A stretch of DNA of 64,000 nucleotides from Azospirillaceae bacterium. GTDB taxonomy: Bacteria > Pseudomonadota > Alphaproteobacteria > Azospirillales > Azospirillaceae. The first letter of the stretch is position 1; each line of letters opens with the position of its first letter. Shown here piece after piece: positions 47,648 to 56,255 of the stretch. The translations under genes and the position numbers were made by a program. Below the pieces are notes generated by a model. It was given only the letters and a program-made list of their open reading frames with translations. It was not told where the DNA came from and searched no databases. The stretch is taken from NCBI GenBank assembly GCA_035645145.1, contig DASQNC010000011.1, forward strand, positions 1 to 64,000, in the 5' to 3' direction.

Positions 47648-49018
47648 ATGACCCCCGCTGCCCGCCTTCAGGCCATCATCGAACTCTATGCCGAGGTGAT
47701 GGCCACCCCGCGGCCGGCGGACACCGTCGTGTCCGCCTGGTTCCGCGCCCGCCGCTACATCGGGTCGAAGGACCGCGCCGCCGTGGCCGAGGCGCTGTAC
47801 AACCTGCTGCGCCGCCATGCGCGGCTGGGCTGGTGGCTGGAACGCCTCGGCGCCGCCGACACTCCCCGCACGCGCGTCCTGGCCGACCAGATCCTGGCCC
47901 GCGGCCGGCGCGCGGACACCCTCATCGGCCTGTTCTCCGGCGGCCGGTTCGGACCCGCGGAACTGGACGACGCCGAGCGGCGCTTGGCCCGCGCGCTGGA
48001 AACCCACACCCTCGAACACCCGGAAATGCCCGACGCCGTGCGCCTGGAATGCCCGGCCTGGGCGGAGTCGTCGTTGCGCGCGGCACTGGGCGACCGGTTC
48101 GTGCCCGAGATGGCGCACCTGTTGGAACCGGCGCCCCTGGACCTGCGGGTCAACGCGGTGAAGGCCACCCGTGAAGAGGTGCTGGCCGGGTTGGAGGAGG
48201 CCGGAATCAAGGCCCGCCCGACGCGCCTGTCGCCCTGGGGCATCCGCGTCGAGGGGCGTCCGCCCATTGCGCAGACCGAGCTGTTCCGCAACGGGCTGAT
48301 CGAGATCCAGGACGAGGGCTCGCAACTGCTGGCGCTGCTGCTGGGCGCGCGGCCCGGCCATCAGGTCGTGGATTTCTGCGCCGGTGCCGGCGGCAAGTCG
48401 CTCGCCATCGCCGCCATGATGGCGAACAAGGGCCGGGTGATCGCCAGCGACGTGCTGGCGAACCGGTTGAAGCGCGGGGCGGAACGCTTCCGCCGTGCCG
48501 GCCTGCACAACATTGAAACCCGTCCGCTCTCGTCCGAACGGGACCCGTGGGTGAAGCGGCACAAGGCCATGTTCGACCGGGTCCTGGTGGACGCGCCGTG
48601 CACCGGCACCGGGACGTGGCGGCGCAATCCCGACTCCCGCTGGCGGCTGCTTGGGCCGGCCCTGCCGGAGCTGACGGCGCTCCAGGGCCGCATTCTCGAG
48701 TCCGCCGCGCGGCTGGTGAAGCCGGGCGGGAGGCTGGTCTATGCGACCTGCTCGCTTCTGCCGGACGAGAACGAGGCCCAGGTGGATGCCTTCCTGGCCG
48801 GACACCCGGATTTCGTGCGGGTGCCGGCGGCCGAGGCGTGGGCGCAGTCGATGGCGGCCCTCGGCGGCACACCGTTTCCCGGCGGCGGCCCCGACATGAG
48901 GCTGACGCCCGCCCGCGACGAAACCGACGGCTTCTACGGGGCGGTCCTGGAACGCCGCGCGCCGGCCGCCGAAGGGCCTGATCCCGTCGCCGACCCGAGC
49001 CCTCCCTCCGACGCATAG
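47648..49018 (+). CDS. rsmB: RsmB/NOP family class I SAM-dependent RNA methyltransferase
   Basis: A 456-residue enzyme of the 16S rRNA m5C967 family. NusB-like helical domain (about 1-130), then methyltransferase domain with VVDFCAGAGGKSLAIAAMM (SAM site), the catalytic pair DAPCTGTGTWRRNPDS and LVYATCSLLPDENE. Higher apparent G+C than upstream genes. It is the first gene of block B. Confidence 0.92.
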   Translation: MTPAARLQAIIELYAEVMATPRPADTVVSAWFRARRYIGSKDRAAVAEALYNLLRRHARLGWWLERLGAADTPRTRVLADQILARGRRADTLIGLFSGGRFGPAELDDAERRLARALETHTLEHPEMPDAVRLECPAWAESSLRAALGDRFVPEMAHLLEPAPLDLRVNAVKATREEVLAGLEEAGIKARPTRLSPWGIRVEGRPPIAQTELFRNGLIEIQDEGSQLLALLLGARPGHQVVDFCAGAGGKSLAIAAMMANKGRVIASDVLANRLKRGAERFRRAGLHNIETRPLSSERDPWVKRHKAMFDRVLVDAPCTGTGTWRRNPDSRWRLLGPALPELTALQGRILESAARLVKPGGRLVYATCSLLPDENEAQVDAFLAGHPDFVRVPAAEAWAQSMAALGGTPFPGGGPDMRLTPARDETDGFYGAVLERRAPAAEGPDPVADPSPPSDA

Positions 49019-49136
49019 GCCCGTATTCTTCCGGGCGGTCCGCGGTGACGCATCGCGGACCCTTGCCGTCCGTTCCGGCGTTGCTCACACTGGGTTCCTA
49101 GATGGTCCGTTGCCGGTCCAAGGAGGGTGACCGCCC

Positions 49137-49181
49137 ATGTCGCGCAACGCCAGACCAGTCACCCGGGCGAGGGCGCCATGA
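49137..49181 (+). CDS. possible 14-codon leader peptide
   Basis: A short reading frame (MSRNARPVTRARAP) preceded by AAGGAGGG at an ideal nine-base spacing. Its TGA overlaps the ATG of the first GNAT gene (ATGA at 49178-49181). The ribosome-binding site upstream of the GNAT gene itself is weaker, so the leader may provide translational coupling. No regulatory target is visible. Confidence 0.35.
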   Translation: MSRNARPVTRARAP

Positions 49182-49762
49182 GGGCGCAGGACGGCACGGT
49201 CGCGCGCCCGGCCGTGGGCCAGGTCCGCCGGGCCGTTCCGGCCGATGCGGCCGCGTTGGCGCAGGCCGATGTCCGGGCATGGCACGAAACCTATCCCGGC
49301 ATCGTGCCGCAGCGTTTCCTTGACCGCCTGGATCCCCGGTACCGGGGCCGCTACTGGGACTCCATGCTGCGCGCCCCCGGGCGCCGGCCGGAAAGCGTGG
49401 TGTTCGTCGCCGAGATGGCCGGGCACGGCGTGGTCGGGTTCGGCGGCTGCGGGGACGAGCGGGTGGGCCTGCCCCACGTCGACGGCGAGTTCCATGCCCT
49501 TTACCTGCTGAAGGTCGCCCAGGGCCTCGGCCTCGGCCAGCGGCTGATGCAGTCGATGGCACGGGAATTGATCCTGCGCGGCTGCCGGACCGCATCGGTC
49601 TGGGTGCTGCGGGACAACGCCCGCGCGCGCAGGTTCTACGAGAAAATGGGCGGGCGGCTGACCGCCGAACGGCCGTTGGATTTCGACGGCACCGCGGTGA
49701 TGGAGACGGCCTACACCTGGCCGGACGTCCGCCGTGTCCTTGATCGAGAGGGGGCGCCATGA
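49178..49762 (+). CDS. GNAT family N-acetyltransferase (first of tandem pair)
   Basis: A 194-residue GNAT. VRRAVPADAAALAQADVRAW and HETYPGIVPQRFLDRL at the N-terminus, acetyl-CoA loop VAQGLGLGQRLMQSMARELI (Q/RxxGxG/A), then ARRFYEKMGGRLTAE (motif B). ATG at 49178 chosen; the long-frame GTG at 49127 sits directly on a ribosome-binding site and is unlikely. Its stop overlaps the next GNAT start by four bases. Substrate unknown. Confidence 0.85.
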   Translation: MRAQDGTVARPAVGQVRRAVPADAAALAQADVRAWHETYPGIVPQRFLDRLDPRYRGRYWDSMLRAPGRRPESVVFVAEMAGHGVVGFGGCGDERVGLPHVDGEFHALYLLKVAQGLGLGQRLMQSMARELILRGCRTASVWVLRDNARARRFYEKMGGRLTAERPLDFDGTAVMETAYTWPDVRRVLDREGAP

Positions 49763-50322
49763 ATGTGATCATCCGTCCGGCACGCCCGCAGGATGCGACG
49801 CAGATCGCGCGTGTCCACGTGTCGAGCTGGCGGTCCACATATCCGGGGATGCTGCCGTCGAACTATCTGGTCCGCATGTCCGTGCCGGTCCAGGCCGAAC
49901 GCTGGCGCCGGCAGTTGCGGGATCCGCAACGGGCCAAGGGTACCTTCGTCGTGGCGGCCAGCAGCAGTGTCACGGGGACCGGCGTGGTCGGGTTCGGGTC
50001 CTGCGGCGCGCAGCGCACCGCGCTGGACGGGTTCCGGGGCGAATTCTACACGATCTACCTGCTGGACGAGGTGCAGGGCTTCGGCCTGGGCCGGCACCTG
50101 ATGGCGGCCATGGCGGCCGACATGATGGGCGGCGGCATGGACTCCGCCCTGGTCTGGGTGCTGGGGAACAACCCGGCCCGTTGGTTCTACGAACGGCTGG
50201 GGGGCGAGAAGGTCGCCGAAATGCCGTCCGAGTTCGCCGGCGGCGCCATCACCGAGGTCGCGTACGGTTGGCGCGACCTGGCACCACTCGCCCGCTTGTC
50301 GGCAGGGCCGCGGGTGCGGTAG
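49759..50322 (+). CDS. GNAT family N-acetyltransferase (second of tandem pair)
   Basis: A 187-residue paralogue of its upstream neighbour: [34 protein letters not shown], acetyl-CoA loop [35 protein letters not shown]. The same STYPG motif and length indicate duplication. Coupled (ATGA) to the first GNAT and 79 bases before guaA. Confidence 0.87.
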   Translation: MNVIIRPARPQDATQIARVHVSSWRSTYPGMLPSNYLVRMSVPVQAERWRRQLRDPQRAKGTFVVAASSSVTGTGVVGFGSCGAQRTALDGFRGEFYTIYLLDEVQGFGLGRHLMAAMAADMMGGGMDSALVWVLGNNPARWFYERLGGEKVAEMPSEFAGGAITEVAYGWRDLAPLARLSAGPRVR

Positions 50323-50401
50323 GGTCCCCGGCCTTCGCAACCCGATTGCGCGAAGGCCGCGCCGACAAGGGGCGCCGACCGCGCTGGAACGGCCCGCCCC
50401 C

Positions 50402-51985
50402 ATGTCCGCATCCCAAATGTCCGCATCCAAAGACTCCGTTTCCGAAATCGTCCTGATCCTCGATTTCGGTTCGCAGGTGACCCAGCTCATCGCGCGCCGG
50501 GTGCGCGAGGCCGGAGTCTATTGCGAGATCCACCCCTTCACCTTCCCGGCCGAACGGATCCGGGCGATGGCGCCCAAGGCCATCATCCTGTCCGGTGGCC
50601 CGGCCTCGGTCACCGAAGCGGGCAGCCCCCGCGCGCCGCAGGCGGTGTTCGAGATGGGCGTGCCGGTGCTGGGCATCTGCTACGGCCAGCAGACCATGTG
50701 CATGCAACTCGGCGGCATGGTCGAGGGCAGCGACCACCGCGAGTTCGGCCGCGCCTTCGTCGATGTGCGCGAGCCGTCCGCCCTGTTCGACGGCGTCTGG
50801 AAGCCGGGCGCCCGCGAGCAGGTGTGGATGAGCCACGGCGACCGCGTCACCCGCCTTCCCGAAGGATTCCGGGTCGTCGCCACCAGCGAGGGCGCACCCT
50901 ATGCCGCCGTCGCCGACGAGGACCGCCGCTTCTACGGCATCCAGTTCCACCCCGAGGTGGTGCACACCCCGCACGGGCACGAGCTGATCAAGAACTTCCT
51001 GTTCGGTGTCGCCGGCTGCCGGGGCGACTGGACCATGGCCGCCTTCCGGCAGGAGGCGGTGGCCCGCATCCGTGCCCAGGTGGGCAAGGGCCGGGTCATC
51101 TGCGGCCTGTCCGGCGGTGTGGACAGCTCGGTCGCGGCCGTCCTGATCCACGAGGCGATCGGCGACCAGTTGACCTGCATCTTCGTGGACCACGGCCTGC
51201 TGCGCCAGGGCGAGGCGGACGAGGTGGTGAAGCTGTTCCGCGACCACTACAACATCCCGCTGGTGCACCGGGACGCGTCGGAGCTGTTCCTGGGCGGGCT
51301 GGCCGGCGTGTCCGACCCCGAGGTGAAGCGCAAGACCATCGGCCGCCTGTTCATCGACGTGTTCGAGCAGGAGGCGGCGAAGGTGGGCGGGGCCGATTTC
51401 CTGGCCCAGGGCACGCTGTACCCCGATGTGATCGAAAGCGTGTCCTTCACCGGCGGCCCGTCGGTCACCATCAAATCCCACCACAATGTCGGCGGCCTGC
51501 CCGAACGCATGCGCATGAAGCTGGTGGAGCCGCTGCGCGAGCTGTTCAAGGACGAAGTGCGGGCGCTCGGCCGCGAGCTGGGTCTGCCGGAGCGGCTGGT
51601 CGGCCGCCACCCGTTCCCCGGCCCCGGCCTCGCCATCCGCATCCCGGGCGAGGTGTCGCCCGAAAAGCTGGCGCTGCTGCGCAAGGTCGATGCGATCTTC
51701 CTGGAGGAGATCCGCAACGCCGGCCTGTACGACGCCATCTGGCAGGCGTTCGCGGTGCTGCTGCCGGTGCGCACGGTGGGCGTGATGGGCGACGGCCGCA
51801 CCTACGACCACGCCTGCGCCCTGCGCGCCGTCACCTCCACCGACGGCATGACGGCCGAGGCCTATCCCTTCGACCCGGCGTTCCTGAACCGGGTGGCGAC
51901 CCGGATCGTGAACGAGGTGCGCGGCGTCAACCGCGTCACCTACGACATCACCTCCAAGCCGCCCGGCACCATCGAGTGGGAGTGA
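50402..51985 (+). CDS. guaA: GMP synthase (glutamine-hydrolysing)
   Basis: A 527-residue enzyme converting XMP to GMP. Class I amidotransferase domain: Cys in GICYGQQTM, His-Glu in [12 protein letters not shown]-loop: [17 protein letters not shown]-terminal dimerisation domain [18 protein letters not shown] and [18 protein letters not shown]. Completes the XMP/GMP branch with guaB 4 kb upstream. Confidence 0.97.
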   Translation: MSASQMSASKDSVSEIVLILDFGSQVTQLIARRVREAGVYCEIHPFTFPAERIRAMAPKAIILSGGPASVTEAGSPRAPQAVFEMGVPVLGICYGQQTMCMQLGGMVEGSDHREFGRAFVDVREPSALFDGVWKPGAREQVWMSHGDRVTRLPEGFRVVATSEGAPYAAVADEDRRFYGIQFHPEVVHTPHGHELIKNFLFGVAGCRGDWTMAAFRQEAVARIRAQVGKGRVICGLSGGVDSSVAAVLIHEAIGDQLTCIFVDHGLLRQGEADEVVKLFRDHYNIPLVHRDASELFLGGLAGVSDPEVKRKTIGRLFIDVFEQEAAKVGGADFLAQGTLYPDVIESVSFTGGPSVTIKSHHNVGGLPERMRMKLVEPLRELFKDEVRALGRELGLPERLVGRHPFPGPGLAIRIPGEVSPEKLALLRKVDAIFLEEIRNAGLYDAIWQAFAVLLPVRTVGVMGDGRTYDHACALRAVTSTDGMTAEAYPFDPAFLNRVATRIVNEVRGVNRVTYDITSKPPGTIEWE

Positions 51986-51990
51986 GCGGA

Positions 51991-52036
51991 CACCGGTCCG
52001 GCGCACGGTTGGTTGCACCCGTGCGCCGGACCGGTG
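51991..52036. terminator. large stem-loop between convergent guaA and GST
   Basis: Perfect 18-bp stem CACCGGTCCGGCGCACGG / CCGTGCGCCGGACCGGTG, 10-base loop. It lies between two convergent genes, so it probably terminates both, though no T-run is present on either side. Confidence 0.65.
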
Positions 52037-52042
52037 CTGTCC

Positions 52043-52681
52043 TCAACCGGCCGTCGAGGGCTGTGGCGGGATCAGCGCGTCGTCGATTTCCCGCGCACGC
52101 ACGGCGGCCGGCCGCGCGCTGATCCGGTTCCAATACTGTTCGAACACCGGGCGCTTCTCGATGAGGCCGAATGCCATCCCGAAGCCAAGGAAAGACCCGA
52201 AATAAAGGTCGGCGGCGGTGAAGCGGTCCCCGACCAGGTACTCCCGCCCGGAAACCGCGCCTTCCATTGCGTTCATCACGTCGGCGTAGCTGCCGTAGCC
52301 CACCATCCCGCGCCGGTCCGGCGGGACCTCAAGGTTGAAGGCTTTGGCGTTCGTAGCGGCCTCCATAGGGCCGGCGGCGAAGAACATCCAGCGATAGTAG
52401 GGGCCGCGGAGGCGGTCGCCGGGCGGCGGTGCCAGCCCTGCCTCGGGGAAGGCGTCGGCAAGATAGGTGCAGATGGCGGCGGACTCGGTCACAACCGTGT
52501 CGCCGTGGCGGATTGCCGGCACCTTGCCCATCGGGTTGATCGCAAGATAGGCGGGGGCCTTCATGGTCGTGCCGTACTCGAGCAGTTCGGTGCGGTACGG
52601 CCGTCCGATCTCCTCTAGCATCCAACGGACAGTGCGCCCGCGCGACATCGGGTGAGTGTAGAAGACCAGATCCTCGGCCAT
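52043..52681 (-). CDS. glutathione S-transferase family protein
   Basis: A 212-residue GST with N-terminal thioredoxin fold (FYTHPMSRGRTVRWMLEEIG; Ser as likely active residue; NPMGKVPAIRHGDTVVTESA with cis-Pro and Glu-Ser glutathione site) and all-helical C-domain (GREYLVGDRFTAADLYFGSF). AAAGGAG precedes the ATG at 52681. Substrate unknown. Confidence 0.9.
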   Translation of the reverse strand: MAEDLVFYTHPMSRGRTVRWMLEEIGRPYRTELLEYGTTMKAPAYLAINPMGKVPAIRHGDTVVTESAAICTYLADAFPEAGLAPPPGDRLRGPYYRWMFFAAGPMEAATNAKAFNLEVPPDRRGMVGYGSYADVMNAMEGAVSGREYLVGDRFTAADLYFGSFLGFGMAFGLIEKRPVFEQYWNRISARPAAVRAREIDDALIPPQPSTAG

Positions 52682-53054
52682 GGCGGACTCTCCTTTGATC
52701 CCGTGGCGAACCGGCGCAAGCCGGGGCAATGGCGGTGCCCTGCGCCCCGTTTGGCTGCGTCGGACGGCTGCCTGCAGGCAAGCACCCGTTCCAGTGGGTC
52801 GCAATCGAATTCTCCGAAACCATCGATTCGCAGCGGGGCCTTGGCGCCGCCTTCTTCGTGCCGCCACCACGCAACTCACCGGTTTCATTGGGAAGCAGGG
52901 CAGGGGGGCTGTGATCTCTTGAGTCCGCGGCACAAGAACGGGCTACAAGCTGTTCATTGGTAAACCCTCCCGGTGAGAGGGAGGGATCCGGGTTGGAATA
53001 GGCCCGTGCCCACGTCCGGTGGGCCCCGTCTGTTCGCAGTGGAACGTCGGTTCG

Positions 53055-53069
53055 GAACGGAATGAGAAC
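53055..53069 (-). promoter_or_regulatory. LexA-type box, reverse orientation
   Basis: GAAC-GGAATGA-GAAC, the reverse complement of the alphaproteobacterial LexA consensus GTTC-N7-GTTC, exact in both half sites. It is 12 bases upstream of a second exact site in the opposite orientation. Confidence 0.6.
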
Positions 53070-53081
53070 ATTCTCGTTGAT

Positions 53082-53096
53082 GTTCTTAATCCGTTC
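53082..53096 (+). promoter_or_regulatory. LexA-type box, forward orientation
   Basis: GTTC-TTAATCC-GTTC, an exact alphaproteobacterial LexA consensus, 36 bases before the ATG of the small TM gene. It lies within a candidate promoter (TTGATG at 53077-53082, 17-base spacer, TAACTT at 53100-53105), where repressor binding would block initiation. Confidence 0.65.
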
Positions 53097-53131
53097 TCTT
53101 AACTTCGCCACGTCAACGAACGGAGACAGAC

Positions 53132-53332
53132 ATGCCGATCCTCAGGGCTGCCGCCGAGTTCCTCGCCATCACCGCGCTGTTCGGAACGCTTTATGCCTGG
53201 ACGGTGGTCGGATCGGTCGAGCCCGCCGGTTCCCAAGCCGCATCATCCCGGACGGCCGCCGCGGCCGGTGCCCGGACGCCCGCGCCGACGGGCGAGGTGC
53301 GCGACCTGCGGCAGGTGGCGGAAGCGCGCTGA
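53132..53332 (+). CDS. small bitopic membrane protein, candidate SOS-controlled
   Basis: A 66-residue protein: short N-terminus, one hydrophobic helix (ILRAAAEFLAITALFGTLYA plus WTVV, residues 3-26), then a polar Ala/Ser/Pro/Arg tail. GGAGA precedes the ATG. The two exact LexA-type sites upstream suggest induction by DNA damage. Size, single helix and control resemble SOS-induced division inhibitors (SidA, 29 aa, and DidA, 71 aa in Caulobacter); there is no sequence identity claim. Confidence 0.65.
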   Translation: MPILRAAAEFLAITALFGTLYAWTVVGSVEPAGSQAASSRTAAAAGARTPAPTGEVRDLRQVAEAR

Positions 53333-53369
53333 GCCCCCGTCGCGGCCGTATCCGGGGCGCGCGGCCCCG

Positions 53370-54230
53370 TCAGATCCGCGTGCGCACTTCCCACAGTTCG
53401 GGGAAGAACACCGTGTCCAGCGCCTTGCGCAGGTAGCCCACGCCGGCGGTGCCCCCGGTGCCGGGCTTGCCACCGATGATCCGCTCCACCGTCATGCGGT
53501 GGCGGAAGCGCCACTGCTGGAACGCATCCTCGAGGTCCAGGAGCTTTTCGGCGAGCTCGTACAGGTCCCAATAGGTTTCGGGGTGGCGGTAGACCTCTTC
53601 CCACGCGGCGAGCACGCTGGCGTCCAGGCTGTGCGGCGTGCGCCAATCCCGTTCCAGAAGTGCCTTGTCGATGGCGAAGCCGCGCCGGGCCAGCAGCAGG
53701 ATCGCCTCGTCGTACAGGCTTGGCCGTGCCAGCCGTTCCTGAAGCATATCGTAGCGGTCGGTCTGGTGCCGATGGGGTTCGGCCAGGCGTCCGTCTTTGT
53801 TGCCCAGCGTGAATTCCAGCATCCTGTATTGGAAGGACTGGAATCCCGACGACTTGCCGAGGTAGGGGCGGAACTGGACGTAATCGGCCGGCGTCATGGT
53901 GGACAGGACGGTCCAAGCCTGGATCAACTGTTCCTGGATGCGCGATACCCGCGCCAGCATTTTGAAAGCCGGGCGCAGTTCGCCCGACCGGATCTGGCGC
54001 AGCGCCGCTTCCAGTTCGTGCAGCGCCAGCTTCATCCACAGCTCCTTGGCCTGGTGGATGATGATGAACAGCATCTCGTCGTGTTCGGGGCTCAGCGGCT
54101 TCTGCGCCCCCAGGATCTCGTCCAGACGCAGGTATTCGCCATAGCCCATGGCTTGGCTGAAATCGGTGTAGGCGCCTGCGGCGATCCCGTCGTCGCCGAG
54201 GCGGTCGCCGTCCTTGCCGGCTGCGGCCAT
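53370..54230 (-). CDS. kynA: tryptophan 2,3-dioxygenase
   Basis: A 286-residue haem enzyme converting L-Trp to N-formylkynurenine. [20 protein letters not shown] (substrate region with the acid-base His), [20 protein letters not shown] (Arg binding Trp carboxylate), and haem-ligand His in [20 protein letters not shown] precedes the ATG. It follows the Cys-rich gene by 35 bases on the same strand. kynB and kynU are not in the window. Confidence 0.95.
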   Translation of the reverse strand: MAAAGKDGDRLGDDGIAAGAYTDFSQAMGYGEYLRLDEILGAQKPLSPEHDEMLFIIIHQAKELWMKLALHELEAALRQIRSGELRPAFKMLARVSRIQEQLIQAWTVLSTMTPADYVQFRPYLGKSSGFQSFQYRMLEFTLGNKDGRLAEPHRHQTDRYDMLQERLARPSLYDEAILLLARRGFAIDKALLERDWRTPHSLDASVLAAWEEVYRHPETYWDLYELAEKLLDLEDAFQQWRFRHRMTVERIIGGKPGTGGTAGVGYLRKALDTVFFPELWEVRTRI

Positions 54231-54265
54231 TGCGGCCTCCCTCGTTCCTCTGTTTGCCGCCCACC

Positions 54266-54898
54266 CTACACCTGTGCGGCGCTCGGGTGCAGGTGCGGCG
54301 AATACCCCTCACGAAGCACCGCCACGAGAGGTTCCGGCGTCAGGACGTCCACCGGGCCGTGCGGACGGGCGACGGCCATGTCGTAGCCCGACGGGGACCA
54401 GCGCAGCAGCCGACCGCCCAGGACCAGCCACGCGTTCGGATCGTCGGGCCGGACGATCATCGCGCCGTCCGGAAGCCGGGCCGGATCCGCGGTCCAGCGC
54501 CCTTGTGCGGTCCGGGCGGCATGCAGCACCCGGTCGATCGAGGGCGCCCGCCAACCCTTTCCGGAACCGTCGACGGGATGGGCCACGGGATGCGCGCGGG
54601 CCCATGCGGCACGGAAGGCGTCGTAGCGGTCGCGCCGGCATTCCGCGCAGGGGCGGTGGCCGGCCGCCAGGGCCGTGGCCTCGTCCAGGAAGAACAGTTC
54701 GGTGTACCGGCCGGGCTGCATCAGCGCACGTCGCCGGTCTTTGAAACGGGTTAGGCAGCAGATCCAGGCCCGGCCGGCCCATCGGCGCCGGATCGTCCCG
54801 GATGCATCGTGCAGACAACCGCGGTTACCCAGGAACAGGCCGCGGTCGGGCACCGCGACCAGTTCGTTGAAGGGGGTGACGCGGTTCCGGTGCGGCAT
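54266..54898 (-). CDS. uncharacterised Cys-rich protein with Ada-like metal motif
   Basis: A 210-residue protein. Conserved-looking segments: [20 protein letters not shown] followed by [24 protein letters not shown], and [20 protein letters not shown]. The GHRPCAECR stretch resembles the zinc-binding fingerprint of Ada N-domains (RPCxxC), and the upstream Cys residues could complete a metal site. No methyltransferase or DNA-binding domain follows. Upstream of kynA in the same orientation. The ATG at 54898 is preferred over a TTG at 54934. Confidence 0.6.
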   Translation of the reverse strand: MPHRNRVTPFNELVAVPDRGLFLGNRGCLHDASGTIRRRWAGRAWICCLTRFKDRRRALMQPGRYTELFFLDEATALAAGHRPCAECRRDRYDAFRAAWARAHPVAHPVDGSGKGWRAPSIDRVLHAARTAQGRWTADPARLPDGAMIVRPDDPNAWLVLGGRLLRWSPSGYDMAVARPHGPVDVLTPEPLVAVLREGYSPHLHPSAAQV

Positions 54899-55021
54899 GC
54901 CCCGACTGGACCCGCGCGGGGCGCCGCGGGTCAAGACGCGATCGACTGGGGGGGGATGGAACCGACCGGCCGTCCCCCGGTTCTCAGCGGGCGTTGCCTG
55001 TCAAGGAACGGAGGACCGAGA

Positions 55022-56170
55022 ATGTTCACCCGCGCCGACCTCGATGCCCTGCTGCAGGATCCCGGGACGCCGGCCGTCTCCATCTACCTTCCCACCCATG
55101 TGGCGGGTCGTGAGGTGCGCCAGGATCCCATCCGCTTCCGCAAGCTTCTGGACGAGGCCCGCCGCCAGTTGGAGGCGAACGGAATGCGCGGCTCGGAGGT
55201 GGATGCGTTCCTGGCACCGGCCAACGCCCTTTTGAACCGGGAGCATTATTGGCGGCGTCAGGCCCGCGGGCTGGCGGTGTTCCTTGCTCCCGGCCGCTTC
55301 CACGAGCACCGGGTGGACGCGCAGGTGCCCGAACGCCTGCTGATCGCCCCGCATTTCCACGTGAAGCCGCTGCTCCCCCTGTTCGAGGTGGACGGAAAGT
55401 TCCTGTTGCTGTGCATGGCGCTGAAGCGCATCGCCCTGTTCCAGGGCGACCGTTTCGGGCTGCATCAGATCCCGCTCAGCGAACTGCCCGCCGGGATCGA
55501 AGCCGTGATGGGCGAACCGGACGAGGAGGGCCGCATCAACTGGCGCGTCCCGGAAACCCCGGCACAAGGCGGCACCGGCGGTTCGAACCGCGGCATGGCG
55601 GGCGGGCAGGACCATCCGGAGGCCAATTCCGGCGGCACCCTGACCTGGCTGTCCGAATTGGACCGCATGATGCACAAGCGGTTCGCCAACGATCCGGCGC
55701 CGCTGGTCGTGATCGGCACCGAGGACGTGGTCGGCGATTGGGCCAAGATCACCCGCATGGCCGAGCGCATGGCGTCCCGGTTGCACAAGAACCCGTTCGG
55801 CCTGGATCAGGAAACGCTGCACGGCATCGCCTTCGAGGCGGTGAGGCCGGTCCTGGACGTGAAGCGCAGCGAACCCGTGTCCGATTTGAAGCCGGGCGCG
55901 CCGCTTTCCGCGTGGGAATTGACGGATGTGATCGCGGCGGCGGTCCAGGGCCGGGTCGACCGGCTGCTGGTGGCCTGTGACACGGAGGCCTGGGGCCGCT
56001 TGGACGAAGGATCGGGCCGGGCGTTCCCGCACCTGCGCTACGAACCGGGTGACGAGGACCTGCTGGACCGCGCCGCCGCGCTGGCGTTGAAGACGGGGGC
56101 ACCGGTGCACGCCCTGCGCCGGGACGAAATGCCGGATGGTCGCATGATCGCGGCCCGCCTGCGATATTGA
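55022..56170 (+). CDS. baeRF (bacterial eRF1-like) domain protein
   Basis: A 382-residue protein. The opening ADLDALLQDPGTPAVSIYLP, THVAGREVRQDPIRFRKLLD and the segment LAVFLAPGRFHEHRVDAQVP with LLLCMALKRIALFQGDRF fit bacterial archaeo-eukaryotic release-factor-like (baeRF, type 3/7) proteins, proposed ribosome-rescue or peptidyl-tRNA hydrolases. A Gly-rich loop (about 180-205) carries GGQ at residues 194-196, the tripeptide used by release factors. The C-terminal third is an eL30/domain-3-like fold by position. The ATG at 55022 has GGAGGACC upstream. Divergent from the Cys-rich gene. Confidence 0.75.
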   Translation: MFTRADLDALLQDPGTPAVSIYLPTHVAGREVRQDPIRFRKLLDEARRQLEANGMRGSEVDAFLAPANALLNREHYWRRQARGLAVFLAPGRFHEHRVDAQVPERLLIAPHFHVKPLLPLFEVDGKFLLLCMALKRIALFQGDRFGLHQIPLSELPAGIEAVMGEPDEEGRINWRVPETPAQGGTGGSNRGMAGGQDHPEANSGGTLTWLSELDRMMHKRFANDPAPLVVIGTEDVVGDWAKITRMAERMASRLHKNPFGLDQETLHGIAFEAVRPVLDVKRSEPVSDLKPGAPLSAWELTDVIAAAVQGRVDRLLVACDTEAWGRLDEGSGRAFPHLRYEPGDEDLLDRAAALALKTGAPVHALRRDEMPDGRMIAARLRY

Positions 56171-56210
56171 GACCCCGCGATACTGAGACGGGGCGAGCTG
56201 AAAATGCAGC

Positions 56211-56234
56211 GGGGGAAGGCGGCCGCCTTCCCCC
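56211..56234. terminator. palindromic stem-loop between convergent genes
   Basis: GGGGGAAGGC, loop GGCC, GCCTTCCCCC: a perfect 10-bp stem 40 bases after the baeRF stop and 22 bases past the end of the convergent HTH gene. A short T-stretch follows on each side; likely bidirectional terminator. Confidence 0.65.
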
Positions 56235-56255
56235 GTTTGCTCCTATGGCCGTGCC

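Larger units (their letters stand above)
52682..53131. other. 450-bp divergent intergenic region
   Basis: Lies between the GST gene (leftward) and the small TM gene (rightward). The GST-proximal 250 bases hold short overlapping frames but no supported gene. The rightward end holds the paired LexA-type sites described separately. No terminator or repeat is apparent elsewhere in the gap. Confidence 0.5.

Noticed and set aside
52652-52963. Small frames in the GST/small TM gene gap
   Set aside because: Overlapping frames in several phases without ribosome-binding sites or conserved features.
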